From an uncultured Rubripirellula sp. (GTDB lineage: Bacteria > Planctomycetota > Planctomycetia > Pirellulales > Pirellulaceae), in assembly GCA_938045805.1 (NCBI GenBank), contig CALIBL010000006.1:37412-101411 (forward strand): a DNA stretch of 64,000 bases. The letters are read 5' to 3'. The position numbers and the translations under genes were made by a program. The notes below the pieces were generated by a model, which was not told where the DNA came from, searched no databases, and saw only the letters and a program-made list of their open reading frames with translations. Of this stretch, positions 17,203-27,433 are shown piece by piece (position 1 is the first letter of the stretch; the number at the start of each line of letters is the position of its first letter).

Positions 17203-18339
17203 ATGACCGCCATGATCTGTGGGTTTGGAGGTGCGGTGCCGGCTGGTTCAATTAGCGTGCAGGAAGCAGCAAATTTTGCAATTCGCACTTCAGCAATGCC
17301 TGCTGAAATGAATCGCAAGGTGAAAGCCCTTTACAGAAAAACTGGGATCTCACAGCGTGGCAGTGTCCTCATCGACAGGCGTCTATCCGCGGAAGACGGA
17401 TTTCAAAGCTTTTACCCCATCGCAAAGAATCCCAACGATCGAGGACCTTCCACATCCGACCGCTTAGCTCGATTTCAAACCGAAGCACCGAAACTCGCCT
17501 CCCAAGCAGCCTCGCAAGCGTTGGCCGCATGTGGTTTCCCACGAGCGTCCTTCACGCACCTGATCACCGTCACCTGCACCGGTTTTTACGCGCCGGGCTT
17601 GGAAATTGACCTCATACAAAGCCTCAGCTTGCCCCCGCAAATCGAGAGGATCCAAGTAGGATTCATGGGCTGCCACGCGAGCATCAATGCATTCCGAGTC
17701 GCTCAAGCATTGTGCGAAAGTGATCCGAGTCGGAAAGTTTTGGTTTGCTGCGTCGAACTTTGCTCACTGCATTATCAGTATGGAACCGACACGGACAGCA
17801 TCGTCAGCAACGCCATTTTTGCAGACGGTGCAGCGGCAATTGCTGTGACGGGTGAGAATCATGACACAGATCGACTTGATCCAGACAACCATAGAGAGAG
17901 AACCGATATACAGACACTCGGGGTTATCGCTGCAACTGGATCGACACTGGTCCCCCAATCAACGGATGCGATGACATGGCGAATTGGTGATCATGGTTTT
18001 TCGATGACACTTTCCGCAGAGGTGCCAAGCCTGCTCCGATCTCAACTCAACGACTGCATCACGCCGTGGCTTCGCCAACATGGACTCTCAGTGTCACAGG
18101 TCAAGGGATGGGCGGTACATCCCGGTGGATCGCGAATCCTCGATGCGGTCGAACAATCTCTCGACCTCAGTCAGGCACAAATCTCATCTTCAAGGCTGGT
18201 GCTGAATGAGCATGGCAATATGTCCTCAGCAACGCTTCCCTTCATCCTTAACAAGCTATCGATCGAACGCGTTGCAAAACCATGGGTGATGCTAGGATTC
18301 GGTCCCGGTCTGGAAATTGAGATGGCGTTAATTCGTTGA
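17203..18339 (+). CDS. Type III polyketide synthase (chalcone/stilbene synthase-like)
   Basis: 378 aa, a usual length for the family. Homodimeric thiolase-fold enzyme condensing an acyl-CoA starter with malonyl-CoA units, without a carrier protein. The triad is visible: Cys157 in VGFMGCHASINAF, His306 in WAVHPGGSRILDAVE and Asn339 in NEHGNMSSATLPF. The C-terminal GFGPGLEIEM matches the GFGPG loop of chalcone synthases and separates it from FabH. Another family motif is VTCTGFYAPGLEIDLI. AGGAA lies about 9 bases before the ATG. The product is unknown; bacterial relatives make alkylpyrones or alkylresorcinols. No methyltransferase or oxidase typical of such clusters adjoins it. Confidence 0.88.
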   Translation: MTAMICGFGGAVPAGSISVQEAANFAIRTSAMPAEMNRKVKALYRKTGISQRGSVLIDRRLSAEDGFQSFYPIAKNPNDRGPSTSDRLARFQTEAPKLASQAASQALAACGFPRASFTHLITVTCTGFYAPGLEIDLIQSLSLPPQIERIQVGFMGCHASINAFRVAQALCESDPSRKVLVCCVELCSLHYQYGTDTDSIVSNAIFADGAAAIAVTGENHDTDRLDPDNHRERTDIQTLGVIAATGSTLVPQSTDAMTWRIGDHGFSMTLSAEVPSLLRSQLNDCITPWLRQHGLSVSQVKGWAVHPGGSRILDAVEQSLDLSQAQISSSRLVLNEHGNMSSATLPFILNKLSIERVAKPWVMLGFGPGLEIEMALIR

Positions 18340-18389
18340 AACGCCAAACACCCGCAACTCAAGCACCCCGCTTGCAAGAGTCCACCTCA

Positions 18390-19742
18390 TCAAGCATCCT
18401 CTTTTGGCAGTGACACTTCGACCACTGCTGCAGCAACGCCATCCCCCCAAACATTGACCGAAGTTCGGAAGCGATCCAGTAACCAGTCAACGCTGAGGAT
18501 GACTCCGACTAATTCAACAGGCAGACCAACAGAATTCAAAACGATCACCATCGTCACCAGTCCAGCTTCGGGAATCCCTGCGGCACCCACCGCAGCTAGC
18601 GAAGAAGCGATCACCACAATGATTTGCTCTGTGAAACCTAGTTCGATTCCGGCTAATTGCGCGATAAACATTGCCGCAACCGCCTCGTACAAAGCAGTAC
18701 CGTCCATATTGATTGTGGAACCCAACGGAACAACAAATCCAGATGACTTCTTCGAGACGCCCAAATCATTGGTGCATTCAAGTGTTAGCGGCAGCGTCGC
18801 TGTAGAACTTGCGGTAGAAAATGCTGTCAAAAGAGCACGAGACAACCCGAGGAAATAGGTCAGTGGATTGCGCTTAGAAACCGCCCACAGAATCAAGGGG
18901 AGAACGATTACACCGTGTATCGCAAGTCCGATGCAAACACAAGCAAAATAGCCCCCAATCTGACGGAGCTCCGTACCAAGTTGACCCTCCTGAACCGCTT
19001 GGCCGAATCGCCCCGCAATCATGCAGAAGATACCCAACGGCGCAATCACCATGACAAGGTCCACTAACCGCATCAGAATCGCGTTCAATTCAATAAAGAC
19101 CTGCTTGATCGTCGCCGCTCGACTACCGAGCTGTGCCATGACGAGGCCAAACACCAGAGAAAAGACCACCAGCGGTAGAAGTTTCATTTCCACCGCCGAA
19201 CCAAGCAGGTTCTCCGGAACGACCATGTAAAGAAGATTCTCAATGATCATGCCGAGTCCAGGTGTTGCCTCTTCGCCGGCACCGAGTTGTGGAAACACAT
19301 CCACCACCTCAGCGTCAGAAAGTCCAGTCAACTCAGAAAATGACTCCAGTATTTGAGATGCAGATTCAGCTGAACCAGCTTCGCCACTTTCGGACGCCGT
19401 TATCTTGCTCGACTGATCGACCGACAAGAGGCTAACTCCTATCGTATTGATGACAATTAATCCAATTGCCGCAGCAAGCACCGTGGTCGAGAGATAATAG
19501 ACCAGCGCGACGATGCCGGGTTTTCCGAGCTTACTCACATCGCCCATTGAAAGAACACCGCACGCCACCGACGTGCAAACAAGTGGAACAACGAGCAGTT
19601 TGAGCATGCGCAGGAAGAGCTCACCACCGAACGAAAAATCGGCCGCTACCGCCGGCGCAATGAGGGCGAGAACCAACGCAGAAATGATCGAACCCAACAT
19701 CAAGAGGGCTAAGCGTCGAGGGTTAGATGCAATTCCGCCCAT
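18390..19742 (-). CDS. Dicarboxylate/amino acid:cation symporter (DAACS/SDF family)
   Basis: 450 aa, inner membrane. Sodium- or proton-coupled uptake of C4-dicarboxylates or acidic amino acids (GltP/DctA type). Hydrophobic segments cover most of the protein. Family signatures: FLRMLKLLVVPLVCTSVACG in the N-terminal half, TAFSTASSTATLPLTLEC (HP1 serine-rich tip), PLGSTINMDGTALYEAVAAMF (TM7 NMDGT) and DWLLDRFRTSVNVWGD (TM8 with the substrate-contacting Asp/Arg). A hydrophilic Ser/Glu-rich insertion (about residues 115-175) lies between early membrane segments, which is longer than in GltP. Convergent with the type III PKS; divergent from selB. Confidence 0.92.
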   Translation of the reverse strand: MGGIASNPRRLALLMLGSIISALVLALIAPAVAADFSFGGELFLRMLKLLVVPLVCTSVACGVLSMGDVSKLGKPGIVALVYYLSTTVLAAAIGLIVINTIGVSLLSVDQSSKITASESGEAGSAESASQILESFSELTGLSDAEVVDVFPQLGAGEEATPGLGMIIENLLYMVVPENLLGSAVEMKLLPLVVFSLVFGLVMAQLGSRAATIKQVFIELNAILMRLVDLVMVIAPLGIFCMIAGRFGQAVQEGQLGTELRQIGGYFACVCIGLAIHGVIVLPLILWAVSKRNPLTYFLGLSRALLTAFSTASSTATLPLTLECTNDLGVSKKSSGFVVPLGSTINMDGTALYEAVAAMFIAQLAGIELGFTEQIIVVIASSLAAVGAAGIPEAGLVTMVIVLNSVGLPVELVGVILSVDWLLDRFRTSVNVWGDGVAAAVVEVSLPKEDA

Positions 19743-20003
19743 TGAGGACTCCGCGAGGTTGTAGTGATTTTTTCAAACGTTGAATCTGATACGCGGCCCT
19801 CATCATAACGATCTACCGCACTCCGTGAGACCCGAACAGGGCGATGATTTCCTCTCATCGCTTCGTTCTGCCGGTATCACAAAGTTAGGGGTCGTATCTT
19901 TTCGGCTCGATCTCTACAGCTAACCCTTGGCGTGATATCCTTTATGCAATTCATCCTGCGAAAAGATTGCGGGCCAAGTTACAACGAGCGGTTCAGAAAC
20001 GTC

Positions 20004-21959
20004 ATGAGCTACACGATCGTCGGAGTGATCGGGCACATCGACCACGGTAAGACGTCTTTGGTCGCGGCGCTCACCGGAGTGGATACTGACACCGCACCCG
20101 AAGAAAGACGCCGGGGGATCACGATTGACCTTGGATTCGCTTCATTTACCAGCGGGGATGATCAATTCGCACTCATTGACGCCCCGGGTCATCAAAAATA
20201 CATCGGTAACCTTCTCGCCGGCGTCGCGTCCCTCGACCTCGGACTTCTCGTGGTTGCCTCGGACCAAGGCGTTCAAGCTCAAACCATTGAGCACGCAGAA
20301 ATCCTTCGGTCTTTGGGGGTTCAACGCATCCTGGTCGCCCTGTCCCGATGCGATCTCACCGATCCCAAACAACGGAAACAGATCCGAGAAGAGGTGGAAT
20401 TCTTCCTCACCGACCTTGGCTTTGAAACCCTGCAAATAGTCGAAACATCAACAGTCAGTGGAGAAGGTGTCGAGGAATTGCGTGAGCACCTAAAGTCCCA
20501 ACGACGGCGCGAAGCAAGAAGAACTCATGGCCCTTTCCGAATGCCCATTGACCGAGTCTTCTCCAAGCCCGGTCGCGGCACCGTGGTAGCAGGGACACTT
20601 TGGGCGGGCAAGGTCTGCGTTGGTGATGAACTCATGATTCAACCCAGCGGTCAACGTGTTCGAGTTCGAGACATTGAGGCGCACGGCCAGCAGATTGATT
20701 CAACCCAGGCGGGAATGCGCACTGCAATGAATCTCGCCGGAGTTGACACCTCGCAACTACGACGCGGACACGAACTCGTGGCTCCCGCGAGCTACACCTT
20801 GACGCAACGTTTTTTAGCCGAGGTCACACCCTATCCGGATAGTCCAACGATTAAGTGTCCCGCAGCACTGCATTTTCACACGGCAACAATGCACTGCGAT
20901 GGCCGCCTACTCGGCCCCCACTCACTCGCACCAGACAAGAAACAAAAGGTGATTGTTCAGACCACCGAACCGATCGTCTTTTCCTTCAATCAACCATTCC
21001 TTTTGCGGCGCCCTTACCCGCACGGTTCAATCGCAGCCGGACGCATCTTGATTCCACTTGAAGGTATCAACAAAAAGACTCGAGAGATTCTCGACTTCGG
21101 AAATAATCTGTCTCCTTCCGATGTGGTCGTCCACATCATCGCTCAAGTCAAACTCCGAGATGAGCTAAGTACCTCGGAACTCTTGCTACCTCAAATCACA
21201 TCTTCACTGACACACGACCAACAGAATTTAGCGGCATTGCTGAAACAAGTAGAAGATGCACCCGAAATCATCCGTATCGGTGATCAATTGATCTCTGCGT
21301 CATTCTTAAAGTCGACGAAGCGTGCAATCCTTAAACGCTTGCAGAGCCAATCAAACGCCGAAAATGCATGGATCGATGAACAATCGCTTCGGGATCAAAT
21401 CACCAAGCGATCAACGCACACGATCGTGAAGCACGCCATCGCGTCACTGTTAGAGGATCAGCAGATCGTCCGCTCCAACCACCTTTTGGCGATAAAAACA
21501 GATCAAACCTCACTCTCCAAGAAACAAACCGCTGCACTCGCACAAATCATCCAACTCCTCGCAGACAACCGAACGCCCCCCAATCTCGCTGAACTCGCGA
21601 AAGCCACCAAGCAGAGTGACGAGGCACTAAAATCGCTTATTCGATTTGCCGTTCATCAGGGTACCGTCATCGGCATCGGGGATGACTTATATTATGCGAC
21701 TGGAGTCATCTCAGCATTTTGCCACGAACTGATCGCTCTGTTCAACGCCGACGCTAACCGAACGGTCGCCGAGATCCGTGACCACTTACAGATAACTCGC
21801 AAATACGCGATTCCTTTACTCGAGCACTTTGATAGGGAACAAATCACTTGTCGCAAGGGAGATCACCGTACTGCCGGCCCTCGTCTTGAATTACTCATTG
21901 CGGCGAACGCAGTGACTCAAGACATCTCCCAAGTTGCTCCCGGCAACTCAACAAATTGA
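20004..21959 (+). CDS. selB: Selenocysteine-specific elongation factor SelB
   Basis: 651 aa from ATG 20004 ([15 protein letters not shown]...); the frame is open upstream to 19932 but this start matches the family. GTPase that brings Sec-tRNA to UGA codons at a SECIS element. G1 [10 protein letters not shown]2 region [11 protein letters not shown]3 DAPGHQKY and G4-like SRCD are all present. Domains II/III follow ([19 protein letters not shown]), and then winged-helix repeats from about residue 400 to the end, which bind SECIS RNA. selA starts about 60 bases after the stop, giving a selB-selA-selD order. No strong ribosome-binding site. Confidence 0.93.
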   Translation: MSYTIVGVIGHIDHGKTSLVAALTGVDTDTAPEERRRGITIDLGFASFTSGDDQFALIDAPGHQKYIGNLLAGVASLDLGLLVVASDQGVQAQTIEHAEILRSLGVQRILVALSRCDLTDPKQRKQIREEVEFFLTDLGFETLQIVETSTVSGEGVEELREHLKSQRRREARRTHGPFRMPIDRVFSKPGRGTVVAGTLWAGKVCVGDELMIQPSGQRVRVRDIEAHGQQIDSTQAGMRTAMNLAGVDTSQLRRGHELVAPASYTLTQRFLAEVTPYPDSPTIKCPAALHFHTATMHCDGRLLGPHSLAPDKKQKVIVQTTEPIVFSFNQPFLLRRPYPHGSIAAGRILIPLEGINKKTREILDFGNNLSPSDVVVHIIAQVKLRDELSTSELLLPQITSSLTHDQQNLAALLKQVEDAPEIIRIGDQLISASFLKSTKRAILKRLQSQSNAENAWIDEQSLRDQITKRSTHTIVKHAIASLLEDQQIVRSNHLLAIKTDQTSLSKKQTAALAQIIQLLADNRTPPNLAELAKATKQSDEALKSLIRFAVHQGTVIGIGDDLYYATGVISAFCHELIALFNADANRTVAEIRDHLQITRKYAIPLLEHFDREQITCRKGDHRTAGPRLELLIAANAVTQDISQVAPGNSTN

Positions 21960-22018
21960 CGCGGTTAATCTTGCTCAATTTTTGTCCTACACCATTCATC
22001 CACTTTGCCTTTCATCTC

Positions 22019-23440
22019 ATGTCTCAACATTCGTTGTTACGCTTCATTCCCTCCTTTGATCGACTCTCACAGGACGATCGGATTGAGATGCTCCAGAAGG
22101 CGTATCCTCACCCTATCGTGCTGAAGTGGATACGACGCGCAATTGAGGAGATGCGTGAGGAAATCGATGCAGAGAGAATCCAGCAACCAGCCGATATTTT
22201 CGAGAATATTGTTTCGTCGATCCTCGAACAGGAACAGCTCTACCGAGGTTCAAAAATCCGGCCCGTGATCAATGCGACTGGGATCATCTTGCACACGAAT
22301 CTCGGCCGCGCTCCCCTAAGTGAGCGAGCCATCGAGCGGATGATTGGTGCAGCGAACGCCGCCAACGTCGAGCTCAATCTGCATACCGGAAAACGTAACC
22401 ATCGTGGGCAACACTGCGTCGAGCAACTATGCCATCTGACCGGCTGCGAAGATGCTGTATTGGTCAATAACTGCGCCGCCGCAACGATACTCGTGCTGCA
22501 GGCCGTCGCTGCCGGTAGAGAGGTGATCATCTCACGCGGTCAACTCGTCGAGATAGGTGGTGGTTTTCGATTACCGGATGTTTTCCGCTCCGCAGGTGTA
22601 ACCATCCGTGAGGTTGGTACCACCAATCGAACTTATGTGCGTGACTACGAATCAGCACTCACCGAACAGACCGCAGCCGTGATGAGAGTTCATCACAGCA
22701 ATTACCAATTGAGCGGATTTGTGACCGAACCAAGTATCGCTGAATTGGTTCAAATGCAACACACCGCTCAGATCCCAATTATCGATGACTTGGGAAGTGG
22801 CTGGTTGGGAGATCATGGCAGGATTTCAGATCCAACGGAGTCTCTTTGCAGGCTATCAGATCCTTCAATCCCCGACAGCGTCTCGGCCGGTGCCGACCTC
22901 ACCCTATTCAGTGGAGATAAGCTCTTGGGGGGACCACAGTGTGGGATTATCCTCGGCAAACGCAAATGGATCGATATCTTGAGACGGAATCCACTTATGC
23001 GAGCCATGCGATTGGACAAACTTGTCCTTGCGGCCCTCGAAGGAACCCTAGAAATTCACCTCGAGCAGCTAGGTGATAGCGAACTGCCGATCACGCAAAT
23101 GCTTCTCGCGAGTGGTGAAGAGATTCGCGCGAGATGCGAAGAGATCACCGAACGGATCAAGCCCTTGGCCCATTGCGATGTGGTGCCCTGCGACTCGCAA
23201 CTCGGTGGCGGCTCGATGCCGGGCCAAACACTCAATAGCTACGCAGTCCGAATTCATTGCAAATCGGCCCATCGTCTCGCCAAAATACTGCGGACAGGCC
23301 CCACACCGGTATTGGGCAGGATCGCCAATGACTCGATCATGTTCGACCTGAGAACCGTTCGAAGCTCGCAGACAGAGCCACTTGCCAATGCAATCCGGCA
23401 AGCCATTTCGCTTGAAGCGGAACAGAGCAAGGCAGAATGA
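22019..23440 (+). CDS. selA: L-seryl-tRNA(Sec) selenium transferase
   Basis: 473 aa, the expected size. PLP enzyme that converts Ser-tRNA(Sec) to Sec-tRNA(Sec) using selenophosphate. Seen: RPVINATGIILHTNLGRAPLS, the SelA signature; LVNNCAAATILVLQAVAAGREV; REVGTTNRTYVRDYE; PIIDDLGSGWL; and LFSGDKLLGGPQCGIILG, where the Lys is the PLP Schiff-base residue. I use ATG 22019 (MSQHSLLRFIPSFDRL), since the upstream extension to 21956 is not family-like. Its stop overlaps the selD ATG (23437-23440), so SelA and SelD are translationally coupled. Confidence 0.93.
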   Translation: MSQHSLLRFIPSFDRLSQDDRIEMLQKAYPHPIVLKWIRRAIEEMREEIDAERIQQPADIFENIVSSILEQEQLYRGSKIRPVINATGIILHTNLGRAPLSERAIERMIGAANAANVELNLHTGKRNHRGQHCVEQLCHLTGCEDAVLVNNCAAATILVLQAVAAGREVIISRGQLVEIGGGFRLPDVFRSAGVTIREVGTTNRTYVRDYESALTEQTAAVMRVHHSNYQLSGFVTEPSIAELVQMQHTAQIPIIDDLGSGWLGDHGRISDPTESLCRLSDPSIPDSVSAGADLTLFSGDKLLGGPQCGIILGKRKWIDILRRNPLMRAMRLDKLVLAALEGTLEIHLEQLGDSELPITQMLLASGEEIRARCEEITERIKPLAHCDVVPCDSQLGGGSMPGQTLNSYAVRIHCKSAHRLAKILRTGPTPVLGRIANDSIMFDLRTVRSSQTEPLANAIRQAISLEAEQSKAE

Positions 23441-25632
23441 TCGACACGTTAAAGCAGAATCGGATCGTCCTGCTTGGTATCGGGCACACCAACGCTCATG
23501 TCCTTAAGCAATGGATGATGCGTGCACCCGATGATGCAGAACTTGTCTGTGTCTCAGACCAACCCATCGCCACCTACTCTGGAATGTTACCCGCTGTCTT
23601 GGCGGGGCAACGCTCAGAAGCCGCGATGACCATCGACTTGGTCAAACTCTGCGCAGCAGCCTCCGCTCGGTTAATCGTCGATGATGTGACCGGAATCGAC
23701 CAAATGAAACAGACGCTTCATTTCGTTGATCGGCCGCCGATTTCGTACGATTTTTTATCTATTGGAATAGGCTCAAGAACCGCGGACATCCCCAGCGAGC
23801 CGCCACACGATGAGACATGTGCACTCAGCATTAAACCGATGCAGTCGTTTCTCGAACGGCTCACTCACCGCCTGCAACTCAATGCCGTTCAAGATCCTCA
23901 TCGCGACCTGCAGGTGGTTGTGATCGGTGGTGGTGTTGCCAGTATTGAGCTTTGCCTCTGCCTTCCGGCATTCATCCAGTCCGTCGTTCCAAATCCTTTC
24001 CGCATCAAATTGGTTACAGCGAGCAACGAACCTGCCAACGAACTCAGTTACCGAGGATCGAGATTCCTCAGCGGTGAACTCAGCCGGCGCGGTGTCAAAT
24101 TAATCACCCAAGAACGGGTTTCCTCAATCAGCAAGCATTCGGTCACACTTTCCAGCGGAACCGTGATCGAAGCTGACATCGCGATCACCGCCACCGGTGC
24201 GGCAGCTCCATCATTACTAAGGATGCTTCCGTTTGAAAAGGATGATCGAGATTTCTTGCTGGTGGACGATGCACTCCGAGTAAAGGGGACGCAAAATGTT
24301 TTCGCGGTCGGAGATTGCAGCAGCCATCATGATCGACCGGTGCCCAAATCCGGGGTCTACGCGGTCAGACAGGGACCAACTCTATGGGAGAATCTAAAGC
24401 GATCCCTTCGCAATCAACCACTATCTCAATTCAAGCCCCAAACAAAATCTCTGAAACTGATAAACCTTGGTGACGGACGGGCGTTAGCACAACGTGGGAA
24501 TCTTACTGCCGCGGGTCATTGGGTTATGAATTGGAAGCATCGAATTGACGATCGATTTATCTCGATGTATTCCGATCCATCCGCTCAGATGCCAGCTAAC
24601 GCGGAGCGTTCACCACTCGCGGAGCAGTGCAAAGGCTGTGGGTGTAAGCTTGATAGCGATTCACTTGATTCCGCAATTAAAAGCCAAAACCCCAGTGGGA
24701 CCTCCACCTTTCAAGATTCCATCGTGATTCGCGATGACGGCATCTCGCAGCTCAACGCAACTACGGACTTTTTTACCGCTCCATTTACCGACGCCTACCT
24801 TTCAGGCAGGATTGCAGCGCTGCACAGCTTGAGTGACTTGGTGGCGAGTGGTTCGAAGCCCACCTCCGCACTGTCCACCCTCGTGCTAGCGCATGGTCCT
24901 AAAAGGCGGCAACAAGAGCAGTTTCTGGAACTGTCAGCTGGAATGAATCGTGAACTAAAACGCTTCGGTCTTCAAATCTCGGGTGGTCACACCATTGTCG
25001 GTCCTCGCACTGAAATTGGCTTGACGGTTGTTGGAGAGCGACCCTCAGGAAGCGGATCCGGTAAGGACGGACTAAAAGTTGGTGATCGTCTTTTCCTTAC
25101 CAAACCAATTGGCTCTGGGCTTCTTATGGCAGCCCACATGCAAGCAAAATGCAGCGCTCACGACTTCCAAGAACTTCTGACTCTGATGTTACATCCGATA
25201 GATCCCTATCTTGATCTAATTCAAAACTTGGACCTGCGAGCGGTCACGGATATCACAGGTTTTGGCTTGGTCGGTCACCTGCTGGAAATGTTGGAATCAA
25301 GTGGAACCAATGCCGAAATTTCCCTCCGCTCGATACCCCTCATGTCGGGCGTTAAGGAAATACTTCAACAAGGCATCCAAAGTACCTTGGCGCCGGACAA
25401 CCAGAAGAAACAACGACACGTCGATGTATCGCCTGAGCTTCTTGAACACGCAGCCTACCCAGCAATCTTTGACCCTCAGACCTGCGGTGGTTTTCTGTTG
25501 GGTGTCCCTGACGAAAAAGTATTACGTCTCACGCAGTTGGCGTCTGAGTTGAACCTGCCCTCACTCCATGAGATTGGGCGAGTCGTCGACTTGAACACCA
25601 ATCAGCAAACCACCTCACTGACCCTTTGCTGA
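23437..25632 (+). CDS. selD: Selenide, water dikinase fused to an FAD/NAD(P)-dependent oxidoreductase
   Basis: 731 aa, about twice the size of plain SelD. Residues 1 to about 370 are an NDH-2-like pyridine nucleotide-disulfide oxidoreductase domain: IVLLGIGHTNAHVLKQW, VVVIGGGVASIELCLCL and VFAVGDCSSH, the FAD-binding motifs. From about residue 395 comes SelD, which makes selenophosphate from selenide and ATP: CKGCGCK (Cys401 and Lys404 equivalent to Cys17 and Lys20 of E. coli), NATTDFFTAPFTD, ISGGHTIVGPRTEIGLTVVG and DITGFGLVGHLLEM. The active site uses Cys, not selenocysteine. Such NDH-SelD fusions are known in cyanobacteria and others; the oxidoreductase may supply reduced selenium, which is inferred. 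Confidence 0.93.
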   Translation: MIDTLKQNRIVLLGIGHTNAHVLKQWMMRAPDDAELVCVSDQPIATYSGMLPAVLAGQRSEAAMTIDLVKLCAAASARLIVDDVTGIDQMKQTLHFVDRPPISYDFLSIGIGSRTADIPSEPPHDETCALSIKPMQSFLERLTHRLQLNAVQDPHRDLQVVVIGGGVASIELCLCLPAFIQSVVPNPFRIKLVTASNEPANELSYRGSRFLSGELSRRGVKLITQERVSSISKHSVTLSSGTVIEADIAITATGAAAPSLLRMLPFEKDDRDFLLVDDALRVKGTQNVFAVGDCSSHHDRPVPKSGVYAVRQGPTLWENLKRSLRNQPLSQFKPQTKSLKLINLGDGRALAQRGNLTAAGHWVMNWKHRIDDRFISMYSDPSAQMPANAERSPLAEQCKGCGCKLDSDSLDSAIKSQNPSGTSTFQDSIVIRDDGISQLNATTDFFTAPFTDAYLSGRIAALHSLSDLVASGSKPTSALSTLVLAHGPKRRQQEQFLELSAGMNRELKRFGLQISGGHTIVGPRTEIGLTVVGERPSGSGSGKDGLKVGDRLFLTKPIGSGLLMAAHMQAKCSAHDFQELLTLMLHPIDPYLDLIQNLDLRAVTDITGFGLVGHLLEMLESSGTNAEISLRSIPLMSGVKEILQQGIQSTLAPDNQKKQRHVDVSPELLEHAAYPAIFDPQTCGGFLLGVPDEKVLRLTQLASELNLPSLHEIGRVVDLNTNQQTTSLTLC

Positions 25633-25660
25633 GTAGGACTCATTCGAATTGTACAAACAA

Positions 25661-25708
25661 AAAAAACCGCGACGGTCTTCATGCTTGAATTCCGTCGCGG
25701 TTCTATTC
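25661..25708. terminator. Bidirectional rho-independent terminator
   Basis: A perfect 11-bp stem, AACCGCGACGG (25665-25675) with CCGTCGCGGTT (25692-25702), around a 16-base loop that has its own TTCA/TGAA pairing. A run of A on the left becomes a T-run on the minus strand, ideal for ending the Gfo/Idh gene; the right side (TTCTATT) gives a weaker tail for selD. Lies between convergent stops at 25632 and 25787. Confidence 0.85.
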
Positions 25709-25786
25709 GGTCTAGCCTTGAATTCGTACTGACGGAAAAAACAGTCGCCAACAACAAACCTAGGCTATAGAGCGGTAGTCGAGAAA

Positions 25787-27190
25787 TTAAATCTCCCAGC
25801 CGCTGCGGTACTCGCGGGTGATGTATTGATTCACCTCTGGAACATTTGTACTGGTGAGAGTCTTTGCGTCCCATTCAATACGCTTTCCTTCTGCGGAACG
25901 CATCGCCAGATTACCGACAAGAATGGTCTCGGTCAGGCGGCCAGCGTAACCGAAGTTCGACATGGTGCCTGGCTCGTACTCTCCTTTGACGGACGCAACG
26001 AATTCCCATTTTTGACGCTGGTCTCCACCGCCTTTGAATGGGATACGTGGCAGGGTCTGCTCAGGCTTTTTGTAGTCCTTGTAGCTGTCTTCAGGGAGCA
26101 AGAAGTACCGAGCACCGTAGTCATCCGGTGAAAACAGTAGGCCTTTTGTACCAACCAAGACAGCTCCACTGGTCTTTCTTCCGCCATCCCGCTGAGCTTG
26201 AACTCGCTTTTGGAATGATTCGGGCAATTGGCTGACAATTTCTGCAGGTGGAAGATTGCCGCCGTCGTACCAGTGGAACTTACAGGCGGGAAGTCCCTCA
26301 CGTTCAGGAAACTCGAACATCAGTTCGGAGCTACCCGGGTAGGTTTCGCCTTCGAAGAGTCCAGGATTTTTAATCGCCGTGACCGCCACGGGATCCCACA
26401 GTTTCAATGCCATTACTGGCATGTTGGTGGTGTGGCACGCCATATCACCGAGTGCACCGGTGCCGAAGTCAACCCAACCACGCCAGTTGAAGGAGTGGTA
26501 CACACCTTTCTTGAATGGACGCATCGGTGCTGGGCCAATCCAAGCATCCCAGTTGAGTTCTTCTGGCACTGGGTCTTCACCCGCGGGACGACCGATACCT
26601 TGTGGCCAGACCGGACGGTTGGACCAAATGTGCACGGCTTCAACATCACCAATGGCACCACTACGAATAACTTCAACTGCTTCACGCAGCCCATCTTCGC
26701 TGGTCCCTTGATTGCCCATCTGGGTGACAACGCCCATCTCGGCAGCTGTCTCACGCATCATCCTCGCTTCCTTGATCGACCAAGTCAGCGGCTTTTGGCA
26801 ATAGACATGCTTCTTCATCCGCATTGCGCGAATCGCAGCTGCAGCATGGGTGTGGTCGGGGGTGCTGACTGTGACAATGTCAATCTTGTCACCCATCTGA
26901 TCCAACATTTCTCGGAAGTCTTGGAACTGCTTCGCATCTGGGAACTCGCGTCCCTTCTTGCTAAGCGTCGAGCCGTCGACATCGCAAAGTCCGACAATCG
27001 AAACACCATGTTCACCAACGTGACTGGTGTCGCTGCCGCCTTTACCACCCACACCAACACAGCCTGCTGCGGGAGCCTGTAGAGCGGACTGTGCTCGCGC
27101 CATAGGACTTGTACTCGCCCAATAGCCAACACCCGCGGTCGCTGCGGCGGACTGTCCGATGAACGATCGCCGATTCGTCTTTCTCGTCAT
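25787..27190 (-). CDS. Tat-exported Gfo/Idh/MocA-family oxidoreductase
   Basis: 467 aa. N-terminal twin-arginine signal NRRSFIGQSAAATAGVGYW. Rossmann NAD(P) domain: GCVGVGGKGGSD, GLCDVDGSTLS, VSTPDHTHAAAAIRAMRM and KHVYCQKPLTW, where the Lys of the EKP-like motif is kept. The second domain includes WNRPVWPQG-like and HSFNWRGWVDFGTGALGDMACH segments with a His typical of the family. Planctomycetes carry many such exported oxidoreductases of unknown substrate. NADP-type members are exported by Tat because the cofactor is loaded before export. GAGGA lies 5 bases before the ATG. Likely monocistronic, with a terminator downstream. Confidence 0.88.
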   Translation of the reverse strand: MTRKTNRRSFIGQSAAATAGVGYWASTSPMARAQSALQAPAAGCVGVGGKGGSDTSHVGEHGVSIVGLCDVDGSTLSKKGREFPDAKQFQDFREMLDQMGDKIDIVTVSTPDHTHAAAAIRAMRMKKHVYCQKPLTWSIKEARMMRETAAEMGVVTQMGNQGTSEDGLREAVEVIRSGAIGDVEAVHIWSNRPVWPQGIGRPAGEDPVPEELNWDAWIGPAPMRPFKKGVYHSFNWRGWVDFGTGALGDMACHTTNMPVMALKLWDPVAVTAIKNPGLFEGETYPGSSELMFEFPEREGLPACKFHWYDGGNLPPAEIVSQLPESFQKRVQAQRDGGRKTSGAVLVGTKGLLFSPDDYGARYFLLPEDSYKDYKKPEQTLPRIPFKGGGDQRQKWEFVASVKGEYEPGTMSNFGYAGRLTETILVGNLAMRSAEGKRIEWDAKTLTSTNVPEVNQYITREYRSGWEI

Positions 27191-27400
27191 GTTTTCCTCA
27201 AATCCGAGTGATAATTTTCGCTTATATTTCTAGGGTCTCAAGGCAGGCCCCGACGCCTTTATACGATAACAAGGGTAACAATTCGAGACAATTTGCACAC
27301 ATTCGCTCGTGTTCCAGTTCAAATAGTGCCTACAACGCACCCCCCGATTGGGAAATGCCGCTCAGGGTTATAGGAGCATCGCCGCAGAGTCGCAGCAAAA

Positions 27401-27433
27401 CGGCAAATCTGCATCCTTTGGAAGGATGTGCCG
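27401..27433. promoter_or_regulatory. Hairpin with nested arms
   Basis: CATCCTT (27412-27418) and AAGGATG (27422-27428) pair around TGG, flanked by CGGCA (27401-27405) and TGCCG (27429-27433), with a 6-base bulge on the left. There is no T-run, so it is not a classic terminator. It could be an operator or leader RNA for either neighbour. Confidence 0.3.

Noticed and set aside
24628..24648. Possible selenocysteine at the SelD active site
   Set aside because: The codons read TGC, TGT and TGT (Cys); no in-frame TGA.
26228..27082. 284-aa plus-strand frame
   Set aside because: Long, but exactly antisense to the Gfo/Idh/MocA gene, which has clear motifs; its His/Cys-rich composition is typical of a reversed coding strand.
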